64,000 bases of DNA from Streptomyces cellostaticus (GCF_001513965.1 NZ_KQ948018.1:1-64000), one strand, 5' to 3'; numbered from the stretch's first letter, positions 33,605-43,005 are shown. Numbers and translations: made by a program. Notes: generated by a model from the sequence alone, not told the origin.

Positions 33605-34380
33605 CACAGCTCCCGGTGCACCTTGGTGTTGGAGGCCTGGGCGCGGGGGCGCAGGACCAGGAGGTCGACGTTGACGTGGCTGGGGCGGGTGACCGCCCAG
33701 GTGATCGTCTCTGCGACGTCGTCGGCGGTGAGGGGTTCGGCCACGCCCGCGTAGACCTTCTCGGCCTTGTCGGTGTCGCCGCCGAAGCGGGTCAGGGCGA
33801 ATTCGTCGGTCTTGACCATGCCGGGGGCGATCTCGATGACGCGGACCGGTCGGCCGACGATCTCCAGGCGGAGGGTCTCGGCGAGGACGTGGGTGCCGTG
33901 CTTGGCGGCTACGTAGCCTCCGCCGCCCTCGTACGTGCCGTGGCCGGCGGTGGAGGAGACCACGACCACCACGCCGTCGCCGCTCGCCTCCAGCTTCGGC
34001 AGCAGGGCCTGGGTGACGTTGAGGGTGCCGAGGACGTTCGTCTCGTACATCGTGCGCCAGTCGGCCGGGTCGCCGGTGGCCACCGGGTCGGCGCCGAGGG
34101 CTCCGCCGGCGTTGTTGACCAGGACGCCGATCGTCTTGAAGGCCGTTGCGAACTCGTCGACGGCCGCGCGGTCCGTCACGTCCAGCTGGTAAGCCGTCGC
34201 CGAGTGGCCCGCCGTGCCGAGTTCCTCGGCCAGGGCCTCGATGCGGTCCTTGCGGCGGGCGGTGAGGACGACGCGGTAGCCGGCCGCGGCGAGCCGGCGG
34301 GCCGTGGCGGCGCCGATGCCGCTGCTCGCACCCGTGACGACGGCGATGCGGGAGGCGGCGGACGGGGCGGCGGTGGCCAT
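33604..34380 (-). CDS. Short-chain dehydrogenase/reductase (YdfG-like)
   Basis: A 258-residue classical SDR. The NAD(P)-binding TGASSGIGAATARRLAAAGYRV is followed by the structural NNAG (LVNNAGGALGADP). The catalytic Ser in VVVSSTAGH and the pair Y-x-x-x-K in GYVAAKHG are all present. RRKD after strand two suggests an NADPH preference. The substrate may be a hydroxy acid such as 3-hydroxypropionate or serine, as in YdfG, but this is inference. Coupled to the small membrane protein downstream. Confidence 0.88.
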   Translation of the reverse strand: MATAAPSAASRIAVVTGASSGIGAATARRLAAAGYRVVLTARRKDRIEALAEELGTAGHSATAYQLDVTDRAAVDEFATAFKTIGVLVNNAGGALGADPVATGDPADWRTMYETNVLGTLNVTQALLPKLEASGDGVVVVVSSTAGHGTYEGGGGYVAAKHGTHVLAETLRLEIVGRPVRVIEIAPGMVKTDEFALTRFGGDTDKAEKVYAGVAEPLTADDVAETITWAVTRPSHVNVDLLVLRPRAQASNTKVHREL

Positions 34381-34431
34381 GGGCTGCTCCTGGGCGAGAG
34401 GGGTGGGCGCTGCGTCCAGGGTAGGTGAGCC

Positions 34432-34770
34432 TCAGGTGCCGTTCCTCGGCGCCCACATGATCACGGCCATGCCGGCGAGGCAGATCAGGGCTCCGGTGAT
34501 GTCCCAGCGGTCGGGGCGGTAGCCGTCGGCGATCACGCCCCACAGGATCGAGCCGGCCACGAAGATCCCGCCGTAGGCGGCCAGGATGCGGCCGAAGTGG
34601 GCGTCCGGCTGGAAGGTGGCGATGAAGCCGTACGCGCCGAGGGAGAGGACGCCGCCGACCGCCCACAGCCAGCCGCGGTGCTCGCGTACGCCCTGCCAGA
34701 TCAGCCAGGCGCCGCCGATCTCGAACAGGGCGGCGACGACGAACAGGGCGGCGGAGCGGAGGACCGGCAT
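34432..34770 (-). CDS. YnfA/UPF0060 family small membrane protein
   Basis: A 112-residue protein with four transmembrane helices. [25 protein letters not shown] begins the family signature, then [29 protein letters not shown] and the C-terminal [18 protein letters not shown]. The fold is related to small multidrug-resistance and EamA half transporters, but no substrate is known. The start is ATG 34770. It is oriented with the SDR pair, 51 bases upstream. Confidence 0.88.
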   Translation of the reverse strand: MPVLRSAALFVVAALFEIGGAWLIWQGVREHRGWLWAVGGVLSLGAYGFIATFQPDAHFGRILAAYGGIFVAGSILWGVIADGYRPDRWDITGALICLAGMAVIMWAPRNGT

Positions 34771-34875
34771 GGGGGCAGCTTCGCACGCGGGGGTGGTGTC
34801 ACCTGTTGGAGGGCGCCTGGCGGTCGGCTCGCGTGGCATACATCCGTACGGCATACGGACGGAAGGCGGAGGCGG

Positions 34876-35340
34876 ATGAGGTCGTGGGTGCTGGGTGTGT
34901 GCTGTGCCGTGGTGGTGGCAGCGGGCGGGGCCGGGCCGGCCGGGGCCGCTCCCGTGCCCGAGGCCGATCTGGTTTTTCATGGGAGCGCCGTGATGGACGG
35001 GGACCGGGTGGAGGTCCGGCTGACGCCGGGCGACAACGGGCCTTCGGCCGTGCCGGACGCGAGTGTGCTGCTGCGCTGGTCGGTGCCGTTGGCCGAGGCG
35101 CAGCGGCTGCCGGCCGGGTGTGCGCGGACGGACGAGCGGACGGTGGTGTGCGGGACCGGGCCGCTGGCCGTGGACGAGGCGGGGGAGCAGATCAAGGTGG
35201 CGGTGCGGCTGAAGGAGAAGCCGGCGGAGGTGACGCTGGAGGTGGACACCGCCTGGAACGGGGGCGTGGCGGACAAGAACCGCGCGAACGACCAGCTGAA
35301 GGTGCTGGTCCTGGGCACCGGGGACGCGTACGCCTTCTGA
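34876..35340 (+). CDS. Secreted hypothetical protein
   Basis: A 154-residue exported protein. The signal peptide is [26 protein letters not shown], with likely cleavage after AGA or GAA. The mature part is beta-rich ([40 protein letters not shown]) and contains a Cys pair ([13 protein letters not shown]). It resembles a single Ig-like/cell-surface adhesion module. ATG 34876 follows GGAGG. No family is recognised. Confidence 0.65.
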   Translation: MRSWVLGVCCAVVVAAGGAGPAGAAPVPEADLVFHGSAVMDGDRVEVRLTPGDNGPSAVPDASVLLRWSVPLAEAQRLPAGCARTDERTVVCGTGPLAVDEAGEQIKVAVRLKEKPAEVTLEVDTAWNGGVADKNRANDQLKVLVLGTGDAYAF

Positions 35341-35394
35341 GGTGCCGGGAGCGTCGTACGATCTCTGCACCACGCAGACGAAGGGGAGTGCGGC

Positions 35395-35874
35395 ATGGCC
35401 GGGAAGGGGACCGGGCGGTCCGGGCTGCTGGCGGAGCTGTCCGTGGTGTCCCGGCGGTACATGGCTTCGTACGCCTTGTTCAATCAGGCGGTCGCCGACC
35501 GGATCGGGCTGCATCCCACCGACTTGCAGTGTCTGAACCTGCTCACGCTGGAGGAGGAGCCGGTCACCACGGGCCGGGTCGCGGAGCTGACGGGGCTGAC
35601 GACGGGGTCGGCGACGCGGCTGGTGGACCGGCTGGAGCGGGCCGGGTATGTCGTACGGCGGCGTGATGCGGTGGACCGGCGGCGGGTGCTGGTGGCGACC
35701 GTGCCGGAGAAGATCGCCGAGTTCGGCCGGATGTGGGACTCGCTGGCCGGTGACTGGTCGCGGATCTTCGATGAGCTGGACGACGCCGAGCTGGCCGTGA
35801 TCGTCCGCCACATGGAGCGCACGGTGGAGTTCGGCGGGGAGCAGATCGCCCGGTTGCGGGAGGGGCGGGTCTAG
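35395..35874 (+). CDS. MarR-family transcriptional regulator
   Basis: A 159-residue winged-helix regulator. The DNA-binding core is [42 protein letters not shown], i.e. recognition helix, wing and the DxRRxxV motif. N- and C-terminal helices form the dimer interface. The ligand is unknown. ATG 35395. The neighbouring secreted protein gene 54 bases upstream is on the same strand. Confidence 0.85.
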   Translation: MAGKGTGRSGLLAELSVVSRRYMASYALFNQAVADRIGLHPTDLQCLNLLTLEEEPVTTGRVAELTGLTTGSATRLVDRLERAGYVVRRRDAVDRRRVLVATVPEKIAEFGRMWDSLAGDWSRIFDELDDAELAVIVRHMERTVEFGGEQIARLREGRV

Positions 35875-35904
35875 GCCGGTCTGGGCCTGGTCCGAGGGCC
35901 GGGT

Positions 35905-36309
35905 CTAGGCGGGGTTCTCCCGGTCGTACGCCTCGCGGGCTGTCCGTACCTCCTCGAAGTGGGTTTCCGCCCAGTCCTTCACCGCGGTGAGCAGGCCGGC
36001 GAGGCTGCGGCCGAGCGGGGTGAGTTCGTAGTCGACCCGGACCGGGACGGACGGGGTGACGGTGCGGGAGACGATGCCGTCGCGTTCGAGGGTGCGCACG
36101 GTCTGGGTGAGCATTTTGGGGCTGACTCCGGGGATCCGGCGGCCGAGGTCGCTGTAGCGCTCGGGGCCGGTGGAGAGCGCGGCGATGACCAGGCTGACCC
36201 ACTTGTCGCTGAGGCGGCCGAGGAGCTGGTGGCTCGGGCAGCTCCTGAGGAAGGCGTCGTAGTCGATACGGGCCTGCTCGCGGCGCTGGGCCGCGGTCTT
36301 GGTCGCCAT
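35905..36309 (-). CDS. HxlR-family transcriptional regulator
   Basis: A 134-residue winged-helix protein. The family signature is LLGRLSDKWVSLVIAALS, then RYSDLGRRIPGVSPKMLTQTVRTLERDGIVSR and VDYELTPLGRSL. One Cys lies at the HxlR sensing position (FLRSCPSHQLL), suggesting thiol or aldehyde/quinone sensing. Start is ATG 36309 with GGAGA upstream. It diverges from a quinone-oxidoreductase-like gene, its probable target. Confidence 0.88.
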   Translation of the reverse strand: MATKTAAQRREQARIDYDAFLRSCPSHQLLGRLSDKWVSLVIAALSTGPERYSDLGRRIPGVSPKMLTQTVRTLERDGIVSRTVTPSVPVRVDYELTPLGRSLAGLLTAVKDWAETHFEEVRTAREAYDRENPA

Positions 36310-36335
36310 GGGCTCTCCTCGGGGTCTCCTACGCA

Positions 36336-36360
36336 CTTTCAGGTAACTGCTTACTGAAAG
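36336..36360. promoter_or_regulatory. Palindrome in the HxlR/oxidoreductase divergent promoter
   Basis: CTTTCAG and CTGAAAG, inverted with an 11-base centre that includes GTAA and TTAC sub-arms. The AT-rich palindrome stands out in GC-rich DNA and fits an HxlR operator controlling both directions. Confidence 0.65.
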
Positions 36361-36443
36361 ATAGTGCCTCTCCCTAGGGTTGTCACTGCGGCCGGGAAAG
36401 CGTCCTGGGTCCGTCAAGTGACTTGTGTTCTGGGAGAGTTGAC

Positions 36444-37334
36444 ATGCGTGCTGCTGTGGTGACGACGTTCGGCGGTCCGGAGGCCGTGGAGATCGTGGAC
36501 GTGGAGGTGCCCGAGCCGGGGGCTGGGCAGGTGCGGATCAAGGTGGCTGCCGGTGCGGTGAACCCGGTGGACCTGGCGGTGCGGGCCGGTTTCTTCGGTG
36601 GTGCGGGCAAGGTGATCGGGCTCGGCTGGGATGTCGCCGGGACGGTGGACGCGGTCGGGGTGGCCGCCGCTTGGCAGGTCGGTGACGAGGTGGTCGCGCT
36701 GGTGCCGGGGGTGGCCGATCCGCTGGGCGCGCACGCCGAGTACGTCGTCGTGCCGACGGATGCGGTGGCCAAGGGGCCGGCCACGGTGGACGCGGTGCAC
36801 GCCGGCACCCTGCCGCTGAACGGGCTGACCGCGGTCCAGGCCCTCGGTCTGCTGGATCTGACGCCGGGTTCCTCGCTGCTGGTCACGGGGGCCGCGGGTG
36901 CGGTCGGCGGGTTCGCCGTCCAGCTGGCCGCGCACCGGGGGATCGCGGTGACCGGGCACGCCCGGGCCGGTGACGAGGAGCTGGTGCGGTCCCTGGGGGC
37001 GACGGGCTTCACGGCCGAGGGGGTCGCGCCGGGGAGTGTGGACGCGGTGCTGGATGCGGCGGTGCTCGGCGAGCCGGCTCTGGAGTGGGTGCGGGACGGG
37101 GGCGCGTACGTCGGTGTCATGCCGGGCCGGCACCCCGAGTCGGTGCGCGGGGTGCGGACGGACTCCGTCTCGGTGCGTGCGGACGGGGCCGGGCTGGCGG
37201 AGCTGGCGGGGCTGGTGGACGAGGGGGTGCTGAGCCTGCGGGTGGCCGAGACGTACGGCCTGGCGGAGGCGGCGAAGGCGCATGCGCGGCTGGCCGAGGG
37301 CGGGGTGCGCGGGCGGCTGGTGCTGGTGCCCTGA
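36444..37334 (+). CDS. NADPH:quinone oxidoreductase-like (zinc-independent MDR family)
   Basis: A 296-residue medium-chain dehydrogenase/reductase. It starts MRAAVVTTFGGPEAVEIVDV, has the GROES-like domain containing NPVDLAVRAGFF and IGLGWDVAGTVDAVG, and the Rossmann motif VTGAAGAVGGFAVQLAAHRG. The catalytic zinc ligands are absent, as in quinone oxidoreductases. It is shorter than the usual ~310-330 residues. It is likely induced by electrophiles or quinones through the divergent HxlR regulator. Confidence 0.85.
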   Translation: MRAAVVTTFGGPEAVEIVDVEVPEPGAGQVRIKVAAGAVNPVDLAVRAGFFGGAGKVIGLGWDVAGTVDAVGVAAAWQVGDEVVALVPGVADPLGAHAEYVVVPTDAVAKGPATVDAVHAGTLPLNGLTAVQALGLLDLTPGSSLLVTGAAGAVGGFAVQLAAHRGIAVTGHARAGDEELVRSLGATGFTAEGVAPGSVDAVLDAAVLGEPALEWVRDGGAYVGVMPGRHPESVRGVRTDSVSVRADGAGLAELAGLVDEGVLSLRVAETYGLAEAAKAHARLAEGGVRGRLVLVP

Positions 37335-37409
37335 GGGGGGAATGCCGCCGGGTGGGTGACCGTTGGACGGGTATGGTTGAACGGTCAACAACCTGGAGGG
37401 TGAGTGACC

Positions 37410-38486
37410 ATGCAGTTCGGGATCTTCACGGTCGGCGACGTCACGCCGGACCCCACCACGGGGCGTACGCCGACCGAGCGCGAGCGGATCAAGGCCATGG
37501 TTGCCATCGCGCTCAAGGCCGAGGAGGTCGGCCTCGACGTGTTCGCCACCGGTGAGCACCACAACCCGCCGTTCGTGCCGTCGTCCCCGACCACGATGCT
37601 CGGCTACATAGCGGCGCGCACCGAGAAGCTGGTCCTCTCCACCTCCACCACCCTGATCACCACCAACGACCCGGTGAAGATCGCGGAGGACTTCGCGATG
37701 CTCCAGCACCTGGCCGACGGGCGGGTGGACCTGATGATGGGGCGCGGCAACACCGGGCCGGTGTATCCGTGGTTCGGGCAGGACATCCGGCAGGGCATCA
37801 ACCTGGCCCTCGAGAACTACGCCCTTCTCCACCGGCTGTGGCGTGAGGACGTCGTCGACTGGGAGGGGAAGTTCCGCACACCGCTGCAGGGCTTCACCTC
37901 CACGCCCCGGCCGCTGGACGGGGTCGCGCCGTTCGTCTGGCACGGGTCGATCCGCTCGCCGGAGATCGCCGAGCAGGCCGCGTACTACGGCGACGGCTTC
38001 TTCCACAACAACATCTTCTGGCCCGCCGACCACACCCGGCGGATGGTCGAGCTGTACCGGTCCCGGTACGCCCACCACGGGCACGGCACGCCCGAGCAGG
38101 CGATCGTGGGGCTGGGCGGCCAGGTGTTCATGCGCCGCAACTCGCAGGACGCGGTACGTGAGTTCCGGCCGTACTTCGACAACGCGCCGGTGTACGGGCA
38201 CGGACCCTCACTGGAGGAGTTCACCGCGCAGACCCCGCTGACGGTCGGCTCCCCGCAGCAGGTGATCGAGAAGACGCTGGGCTTTCGCGAGTACGCCGGT
38301 GACTACCAGCGCCAGCTGTTCCTGATGGACCACGCGGGGCTGCCGCTGAAGACCGTGCTGGAGCAGATCGACATGCTCGGCGAGGAGGTCGTGCCGGTGC
38401 TGCGCAAGGAGTTCGCGAAGGGCCGTCCGGCGGATGTGCCGGAGGCGCCGACCCACACTGGGTTGCTGGCCGCGTCGAAGGCTTAG
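37410..38486 (+). CDS. LLM-class flavin-dependent oxidoreductase
   Basis: A 358-residue luciferase-like monooxygenase using FMNH2 supplied by a reductase. Diagnostic segments are FATGEHHNPPFVPSSPTTML, STTLITTNDPVKIAEDFAMLQ and RVDLMMGRGNTGPVYPWFG. The C-terminal region reads VIEKTLGFREYAGDYQRQLF. I prefer ATG 37410, ten bases from GGAGG; GTG 37404 is only four bases from it. The gene lies 75 bases after the quinone oxidoreductase and may share its transcript. Confidence 0.88.
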   Translation: MQFGIFTVGDVTPDPTTGRTPTERERIKAMVAIALKAEEVGLDVFATGEHHNPPFVPSSPTTMLGYIAARTEKLVLSTSTTLITTNDPVKIAEDFAMLQHLADGRVDLMMGRGNTGPVYPWFGQDIRQGINLALENYALLHRLWREDVVDWEGKFRTPLQGFTSTPRPLDGVAPFVWHGSIRSPEIAEQAAYYGDGFFHNNIFWPADHTRRMVELYRSRYAHHGHGTPEQAIVGLGGQVFMRRNSQDAVREFRPYFDNAPVYGHGPSLEEFTAQTPLTVGSPQQVIEKTLGFREYAGDYQRQLFLMDHAGLPLKTVLEQIDMLGEEVVPVLRKEFAKGRPADVPEAPTHTGLLAASKA

Positions 38487-38703
38487 TGCTGGCTTAGTGC
38501 GTTTCCCACCCGCCCACCCTGTCTCGGTAGGCCGCCTGGGTGCCGTCTCGGTTCGGTGGGCCAGTCCGTGGGCGGCGCACGGTGAGAAGACGGTAGGCCG
38601 GTGCTCCCGGTTGCCTGTGTGACGGTGAGAGGGCGGTAAAAAGGGTGATCGTAGGTCCATCCGGCCCGGGCCAACTGCCGGAGGCCTTGGCAGACTGGGG
38701 GAC

Positions 38704-39438
38704 GTGCCCCAGACTGTGCTGCTCGCCGAAGACGATCGTGCCATCCGTCATGCCCTGGAGCGTGCCCTGAGCCTGGAGGGGTATGAGGTCACGGCGGTCG
38801 CCGACGGCGTGGAAGCGCTGGCGCAGGCCCACAAGAACCCGCCGGACGTCCTCCTGCTCGACGTCATGATGCCAGGCATCGACGGGCTCCAGGTCTGCCG
38901 GGTGCTGCGTGCCGAGGGCGACCGTACCCCGATCCTCATGCTCACCGCCCTCGTGGAGACCGCCGACCGCATCGCGGGCCTGGACGCCGGTGCCGATGAC
39001 TACGTGGTCAAGCCGTTCGACGTCGAGGAGGTCTTCGCCCGGCTGCGGGCGCTGCTCAGGCGGACCAGCCCGGTGCCCGCGGGCAGTGGCAGCGGGGTCT
39101 TGGGCGGCGACGGCGGGCGGGACGTACAGGTCTCCGACCGGCAGGTGGAGGCCGCGGGGATTCGTATGGACCTCCAGGCCCGGCGGGCCTGGCGCGGCAA
39201 GCGTGAGCTGGAGCTGACCCGCACCGAGTTCGAGCTGCTGGAGCTGCTGGTGCGCAACGCCGGCATCGTGCTCGACCACTCCACCATCTACGACCGCATC
39301 TGGGGCTACGACTTCGGCCCCGGCTCCAAGAACCTCGCCGTCTACGTCGGCTACCTGCGCCGCAAGCTGGACGAGCCCGGTGCTCCGCAGCTGATCCACA
39401 CCGTGCGGGGCGTGGGTTACGTGCTGCGGGAGGACTAG
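38704..39438 (+). CDS. OmpR/PhoB-family response regulator (MprA-like)
   Basis: A 244-residue response regulator. The receiver has the acidic pair EDD at its start, the phosphorylated Asp in LLLDVMMPGIDGLQV and Lys in VVKPFDVEE. A ~25-residue Gly-rich linker joins a winged-helix domain (RRAWRGKRELELTRTEFELL, YVGYLRRKLDEPG, IHTVRGVGYVLRED). It resembles mycobacterial MprA, which senses envelope stress with MprB. The start is GTG 38704. Its stop overlaps the sensor kinase start by one base (TAGTG). Confidence 0.9.
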   Translation: MPQTVLLAEDDRAIRHALERALSLEGYEVTAVADGVEALAQAHKNPPDVLLLDVMMPGIDGLQVCRVLRAEGDRTPILMLTALVETADRIAGLDAGADDYVVKPFDVEEVFARLRALLRRTSPVPAGSGSGVLGGDGGRDVQVSDRQVEAAGIRMDLQARRAWRGKRELELTRTEFELLELLVRNAGIVLDHSTIYDRIWGYDFGPGSKNLAVYVGYLRRKLDEPGAPQLIHTVRGVGYVLRED

Positions 39439-40850
39439 TGCTGCGCCGGTGGCGGCTGCCGGGCGGGCCCCGGCCCAGGCTGGTCTCCCTGCGCACCACC
39501 TTCGTGGTGTCCTTCGCGGCCGTCACCGCCGCTGTCACGATCCTCGTCGGCATCCTGTCGTACGGCTCCGCCGCGCGTCTGGTCCGGGTCGACCAGCAGT
39601 CGGTGTTCACGCAGGTCGTGCAGGACGTGCGGGACGAGGTGCGGACGCATGAGATGGTCCCGGACGACTTCTCCTCCTCCCGTCCGGGGCACGATCTGGT
39701 CCGGCCCGCCCGGACCGATGTGCAGGTGCTCGGGGCGCAGGGGCAGATCATCGACCACGGCAGTCCGGTGCTGCCCGTCACCGCCCGGGACAAGGCCGTG
39801 GCGCGCGCGCAGGCGGCCGGCAAGGTGGTCCAGCACAAGGACGTCCGGGTCGACCAGGACCTGTTCCGCATCGCCACCGTCTCGCTCGGCGACGGGAAGG
39901 GCGCCGTACAGGTCGCTCAGGAGTTCAGCGACACCGAGGATCTGCTGCGGGCCCTGCAGCAGCGGACGCTGATCCTGATGGCCGCCGTGGTGGTGGGCGC
40001 GGGGCTGTTCGGGTGGTGGCTGGCGCGCCGGATCACCCGGCGCCTGGTGATCCTCACCTCCGCCGCCGAGGACGTGGCCCGTACCCGGCAGCTGGGTATC
40101 GAGGTGCCCGTCACGGGGCTGGACGAGGTGGGCCGGCTCGGGCGTGCCTTCGACCGGATGCTGGGGCGGCTCGCGCAGTCGGAGGAGGACCAGCGGCGGC
40201 TGGTCCAGGACGCGGGGCACGAGCTGCGGACGCCTCTGACGTCGTTGCGTACGAACATCTCGCTGCTGCGGCGGATCGACGAGCTTCCCCCGGCGACTCG
40301 GGAGGAACTCGTCGCCGATCTCACGCAGGAGGCCCGCGAGCTGACCGATCTGGTCAACGAGCTGGTCGATCTCGCGGCCGGGCAGTCCGATACGGAGCCG
40401 CCGCAGCGGGTGGATCTCGCCGACATCGCCGAGGACGTGGTGGGGCTGGCCAAGCGGCGTACGGGGCGGGAGATCGTGCTGCGCACGAGCGGGGACACGA
40501 GTACCGACGGGCGGCCGGGGATGCTGCAGCGGGCGATCTCCAACCTGGTCGAGAACGCGGCGAAGTTCGACCGTGGCGGCAAGGCGCCGATCGAGATCAA
40601 CATCAGTGGGCCGGTGCGGGCGGGGATGGTGCGGGTCGAGGTGCTCGACCGGGGGCCCGGTATCGCCGAGGGGGATCTCATCCGGATCTTCGACCGGTTC
40701 TACCGGGCTGCCGATGCGCGGTCGCTGCCGGGGTCGGGGCTCGGCCTGTCGATCGTGCGGGAGGTGGCCATGGCGCATGGTGGGGCGCCGTTCGCCTTCC
40801 GGCGGGAGGGGGGCGGGGCGGTCATCGGGTTCACGGTGGGTGGGGGCTGA
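39438..40850 (+). CDS. Sensor histidine kinase (MprB-like)
   Basis: A 470-residue membrane kinase. TM1 is TTFVVSFAAVTAAVTILVGIL, followed by a ~115-residue extracytoplasmic sensor, TM2 (LILMAAVVVGAGLFGWWLA) and HAMP. The H-box is VQDAGHELRTPLTSLRTN with the phosphorylated His. The N-box is LQRAISNLVENAAKFD and the G-boxes are DRGPGIAEGD and GSGLGLSIVREVA. Translation is coupled to the response regulator. The signal sensed is unknown; the MprAB parallel suggests envelope stress. Confidence 0.9.
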   Translation: MLRRWRLPGGPRPRLVSLRTTFVVSFAAVTAAVTILVGILSYGSAARLVRVDQQSVFTQVVQDVRDEVRTHEMVPDDFSSSRPGHDLVRPARTDVQVLGAQGQIIDHGSPVLPVTARDKAVARAQAAGKVVQHKDVRVDQDLFRIATVSLGDGKGAVQVAQEFSDTEDLLRALQQRTLILMAAVVVGAGLFGWWLARRITRRLVILTSAAEDVARTRQLGIEVPVTGLDEVGRLGRAFDRMLGRLAQSEEDQRRLVQDAGHELRTPLTSLRTNISLLRRIDELPPATREELVADLTQEARELTDLVNELVDLAAGQSDTEPPQRVDLADIAEDVVGLAKRRTGREIVLRTSGDTSTDGRPGMLQRAISNLVENAAKFDRGGKAPIEINISGPVRAGMVRVEVLDRGPGIAEGDLIRIFDRFYRAADARSLPGSGLGLSIVREVAMAHGGAPFAFRREGGGAVIGFTVGGG

Positions 40851-40884
40851 GGGCTTGCGTTTCCCACCCGCACCACCCGCACCA

Positions 40885-40903
40885 CCCGCACCACCTGTGC
40901 GGG
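40885..40903 (+). terminator. Hairpin after the sensor kinase gene
   Basis: CCCGCAC and GTGCGGG arms around a five-base loop, followed by TTTCGTCG. A short tandem CACCACCCG repeat (40870-40892) supplies its left arm. The ~200 bases from here to 41117 hold no gene that I can see. Confidence 0.6.
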
Positions 40904-41117
40904 TTTCGTCGTCGGGTGCGGGTGGCCCCCGCGGGGCTTGATCGCCGTCGGCGGCTTGCGGTGCGTGCGACGCCTGCGCCGATGCCAACGGCCGGGCCAT
41001 CCGGCTCCGGGAGCGCGAGGCACCCTGCAGGAGCGGACTGCGGCTGTACACCGTCCCCGGGATTCCGACGTGTAGTGCGGTCCCGGGGACGTGCGGGTGG
41101 TGCGCAGCCGTTGGTGC

Positions 41118-42947
41118 TCAGCGTGCTGCGGTCGGCCGGGGGACGTCCTGGGTGGTCGCCTGCCTGCGGCGGGTGAAGGCCGGCAGGGTGGGCGGGGTGA
41201 GGAAGCCCTCCGCGCGGGCGCTGGCCAGGCCGATGCGGGGGATGTCGCTGCTCTTGGCGAAGAGGAGGAAGCGGGGCTCCCAGACCGGGCGGTACTTGGC
41301 GTTGGCGCGGTACAGGGACTCGATCTGCCACCAGCGTGAGAAGAAGGTGAGGATCGAGCGCCACAGACGCAGCACCGGGCCGGCGCCGAGGCGGGAGCCG
41401 CGCTCGAAGACCGAGCGGAACATGGCGAAGTTCAGCGACACCCGTCGTACATCCAGCTTCCCGGCCTGGAGCAGCAGCTCCACGACCATGTACTCCATCA
41501 GGCCGTTCTCGCAGGCGCGGTCGCGGCGCATCAGGTCCAGGGAGAGGCCGTGCTCGCCCCAGGGGACGAAGCTGAGCAGGGCGCGCGGCACATCGTCCGC
41601 GTCCCGGCACTCCAGCATCATGCAGCGGCCGTCGCCGGAGTCTCCGAGGCGGCCCAGGGCCATGGAGAAGCCGCGCTCGGTGGTGCCGTCGCGCCACTGG
41701 TCGGCGCGGTCGATGAGCAGGGCCATCTCCTCGTCGGGGATGTCCTCGTGGCGGCGGATGCGGACCGTGTAGCCGGCTCGGCGGACACGGTTGTGAGCCT
41801 GGCGGACGACGCGCATCGCCCGGCCGTCGAGGGTGAAGTCGGCGAGGTCGACGATCGCCTCGTCGCCGAGTTCCAGGGCGTCCAGGCCGTGGCGGGCGTA
41901 GATCGTGCCCGCTTCCTCGCTCGCGCCCATGACGGCCGGGGTCCAGGCGTGGCGGCGGGCCTCCGCCAGCCAGGCGTCGATGGCGCCGGGCCAGGCCTCG
42001 GGGTCGCCGATGGGGTCGCCGGAGGCCAGGCTGACGCCGCCGATGACGCGGTAGGCGACGGCCGCCTTGCCGCTGGGGGAGAAGATGACGGCCTTGTCGC
42101 GGCGCAGCGCGAAGTAGCCGAGCGAGTCGCGTTCGCCGTGCTTGTCGAGGAGGCTGCGGAGCTGGTGCTCGTCCTCCTCGCCGAGCAGGCACTCGCCGCG
42201 CGGGGAGCGGAAGCAGGCGTACAGCACCAGGAGGAAGGTCGCCGCGATCAGGATGTTGACGACGATGTCGGCCCAGCGGGGGGCGTGGACGGCGGCCACG
42301 CGGTCGGCGAGCGGGCCGACGCTGACGCCGCGCAGCAGGGTGTAGGCGATCTCGTCCTTGAGGGTGGCGCCGGGGAGCTTGTTCGTCGCGTGCACCAGGA
42401 ACGTGCCGAGGGTGCCGCTGATCAGTGCACCGCCCGCGCCGACGCCGAGCGCGAGGCGCGGGTTGGAACGGTCGCCGATGGCTTCGAACTCACGTCGGCC
42501 GATCAGCAGGGCCGCCACGAACAGGCCGGTGAGGGCCGCGGAGAGCCAGTTGAAGACGTGCTCGCGGTACGGGTCGCGGGTGAGCGCGAGGGCGTAGAGG
42601 CAGAACAGGGGGCCGGCCAGGAGGAGGTTGAAGACCCACGCGGCCCGCTTGCGGCGGCGCATCACCACCGCGAGGAACAGGGCGAGCGCCGCCGAGACGA
42701 GGCCCGCGGTGGCCAGGTACGGCGTGAAGAACTCGCCCGCGTTGTGCTCGTGCACCTCCTCGCGGAACGGCAGCGAGAGGACGGCGACGATGTTGAACAG
42801 GGCCTGCAGCCGCAGGTACCAGACGGTGGCCGCCGCCGCGCGCCCGCGCAGCCGGTCGTTGCCGGCGGGCAGAGAGGGGATGCTGAGGCGGGGCCCCCGC
42901 TGAGCGGGAACCTGTGGGGAGATCGGGCTCGACTGTCGTGCGGGCAT
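41118..42947 (-). CDS. MprF-like phosphatidylglycerol lysyltransferase-domain protein
   Basis: A 609-residue membrane protein. The N-terminal ~250 residues carry about six to seven transmembrane segments. The C-terminal ~330 residues are the DUF2156 GNAT-like aminoacyl-transferase domain, with FSPSGKAAVAYRVIGGVSLASGDP, DLADFTLDGRAMRVVRQAHN and LSFVPWGEHGLSLDLMRRD. Such proteins move Lys or Ala from tRNA onto phosphatidylglycerol or related lipids. It has fewer N-terminal helices than full MprF flippases. The start is ATG 42947 or GTG 42959. A palindrome lies about 40 bases upstream. Confidence 0.8.
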   Translation of the reverse strand: MPARQSSPISPQVPAQRGPRLSIPSLPAGNDRLRGRAAAATVWYLRLQALFNIVAVLSLPFREEVHEHNAGEFFTPYLATAGLVSAALALFLAVVMRRRKRAAWVFNLLLAGPLFCLYALALTRDPYREHVFNWLSAALTGLFVAALLIGRREFEAIGDRSNPRLALGVGAGGALISGTLGTFLVHATNKLPGATLKDEIAYTLLRGVSVGPLADRVAAVHAPRWADIVVNILIAATFLLVLYACFRSPRGECLLGEEDEHQLRSLLDKHGERDSLGYFALRRDKAVIFSPSGKAAVAYRVIGGVSLASGDPIGDPEAWPGAIDAWLAEARRHAWTPAVMGASEEAGTIYARHGLDALELGDEAIVDLADFTLDGRAMRVVRQAHNRVRRAGYTVRIRRHEDIPDEEMALLIDRADQWRDGTTERGFSMALGRLGDSGDGRCMMLECRDADDVPRALLSFVPWGEHGLSLDLMRRDRACENGLMEYMVVELLLQAGKLDVRRVSLNFAMFRSVFERGSRLGAGPVLRLWRSILTFFSRWWQIESLYRANAKYRPVWEPRFLLFAKSSDIPRIGLASARAEGFLTPPTLPAFTRRRQATTQDVPRPTAAR

Positions 42948-42988
42948 GGTGACGGGCACCTTGGGAGAGGGGACGGGGCAACGCTGAC

Positions 42989-43005
42989 CCTACAGCTCGT
43001 AGGGT
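42989..43005. promoter_or_regulatory. 17-bp palindromic motif, copy 1 (upstream of MprF-like gene)
   Basis: CCTACAGCTCGTAGGGT, with inverted CCTAC/GTAGG. A copy with three differences lies at 43372-43388, so it probably binds one regulator controlling both neighbouring promoters. Confidence 0.55.

Noticed and set aside
34771..35811. Upstream extension of the YnfA frame to a 459-codon protein
   Set aside because: The extra sequence is the antisense of the secreted-protein and MarR genes and lacks protein features. The YnfA family starts at 34770.
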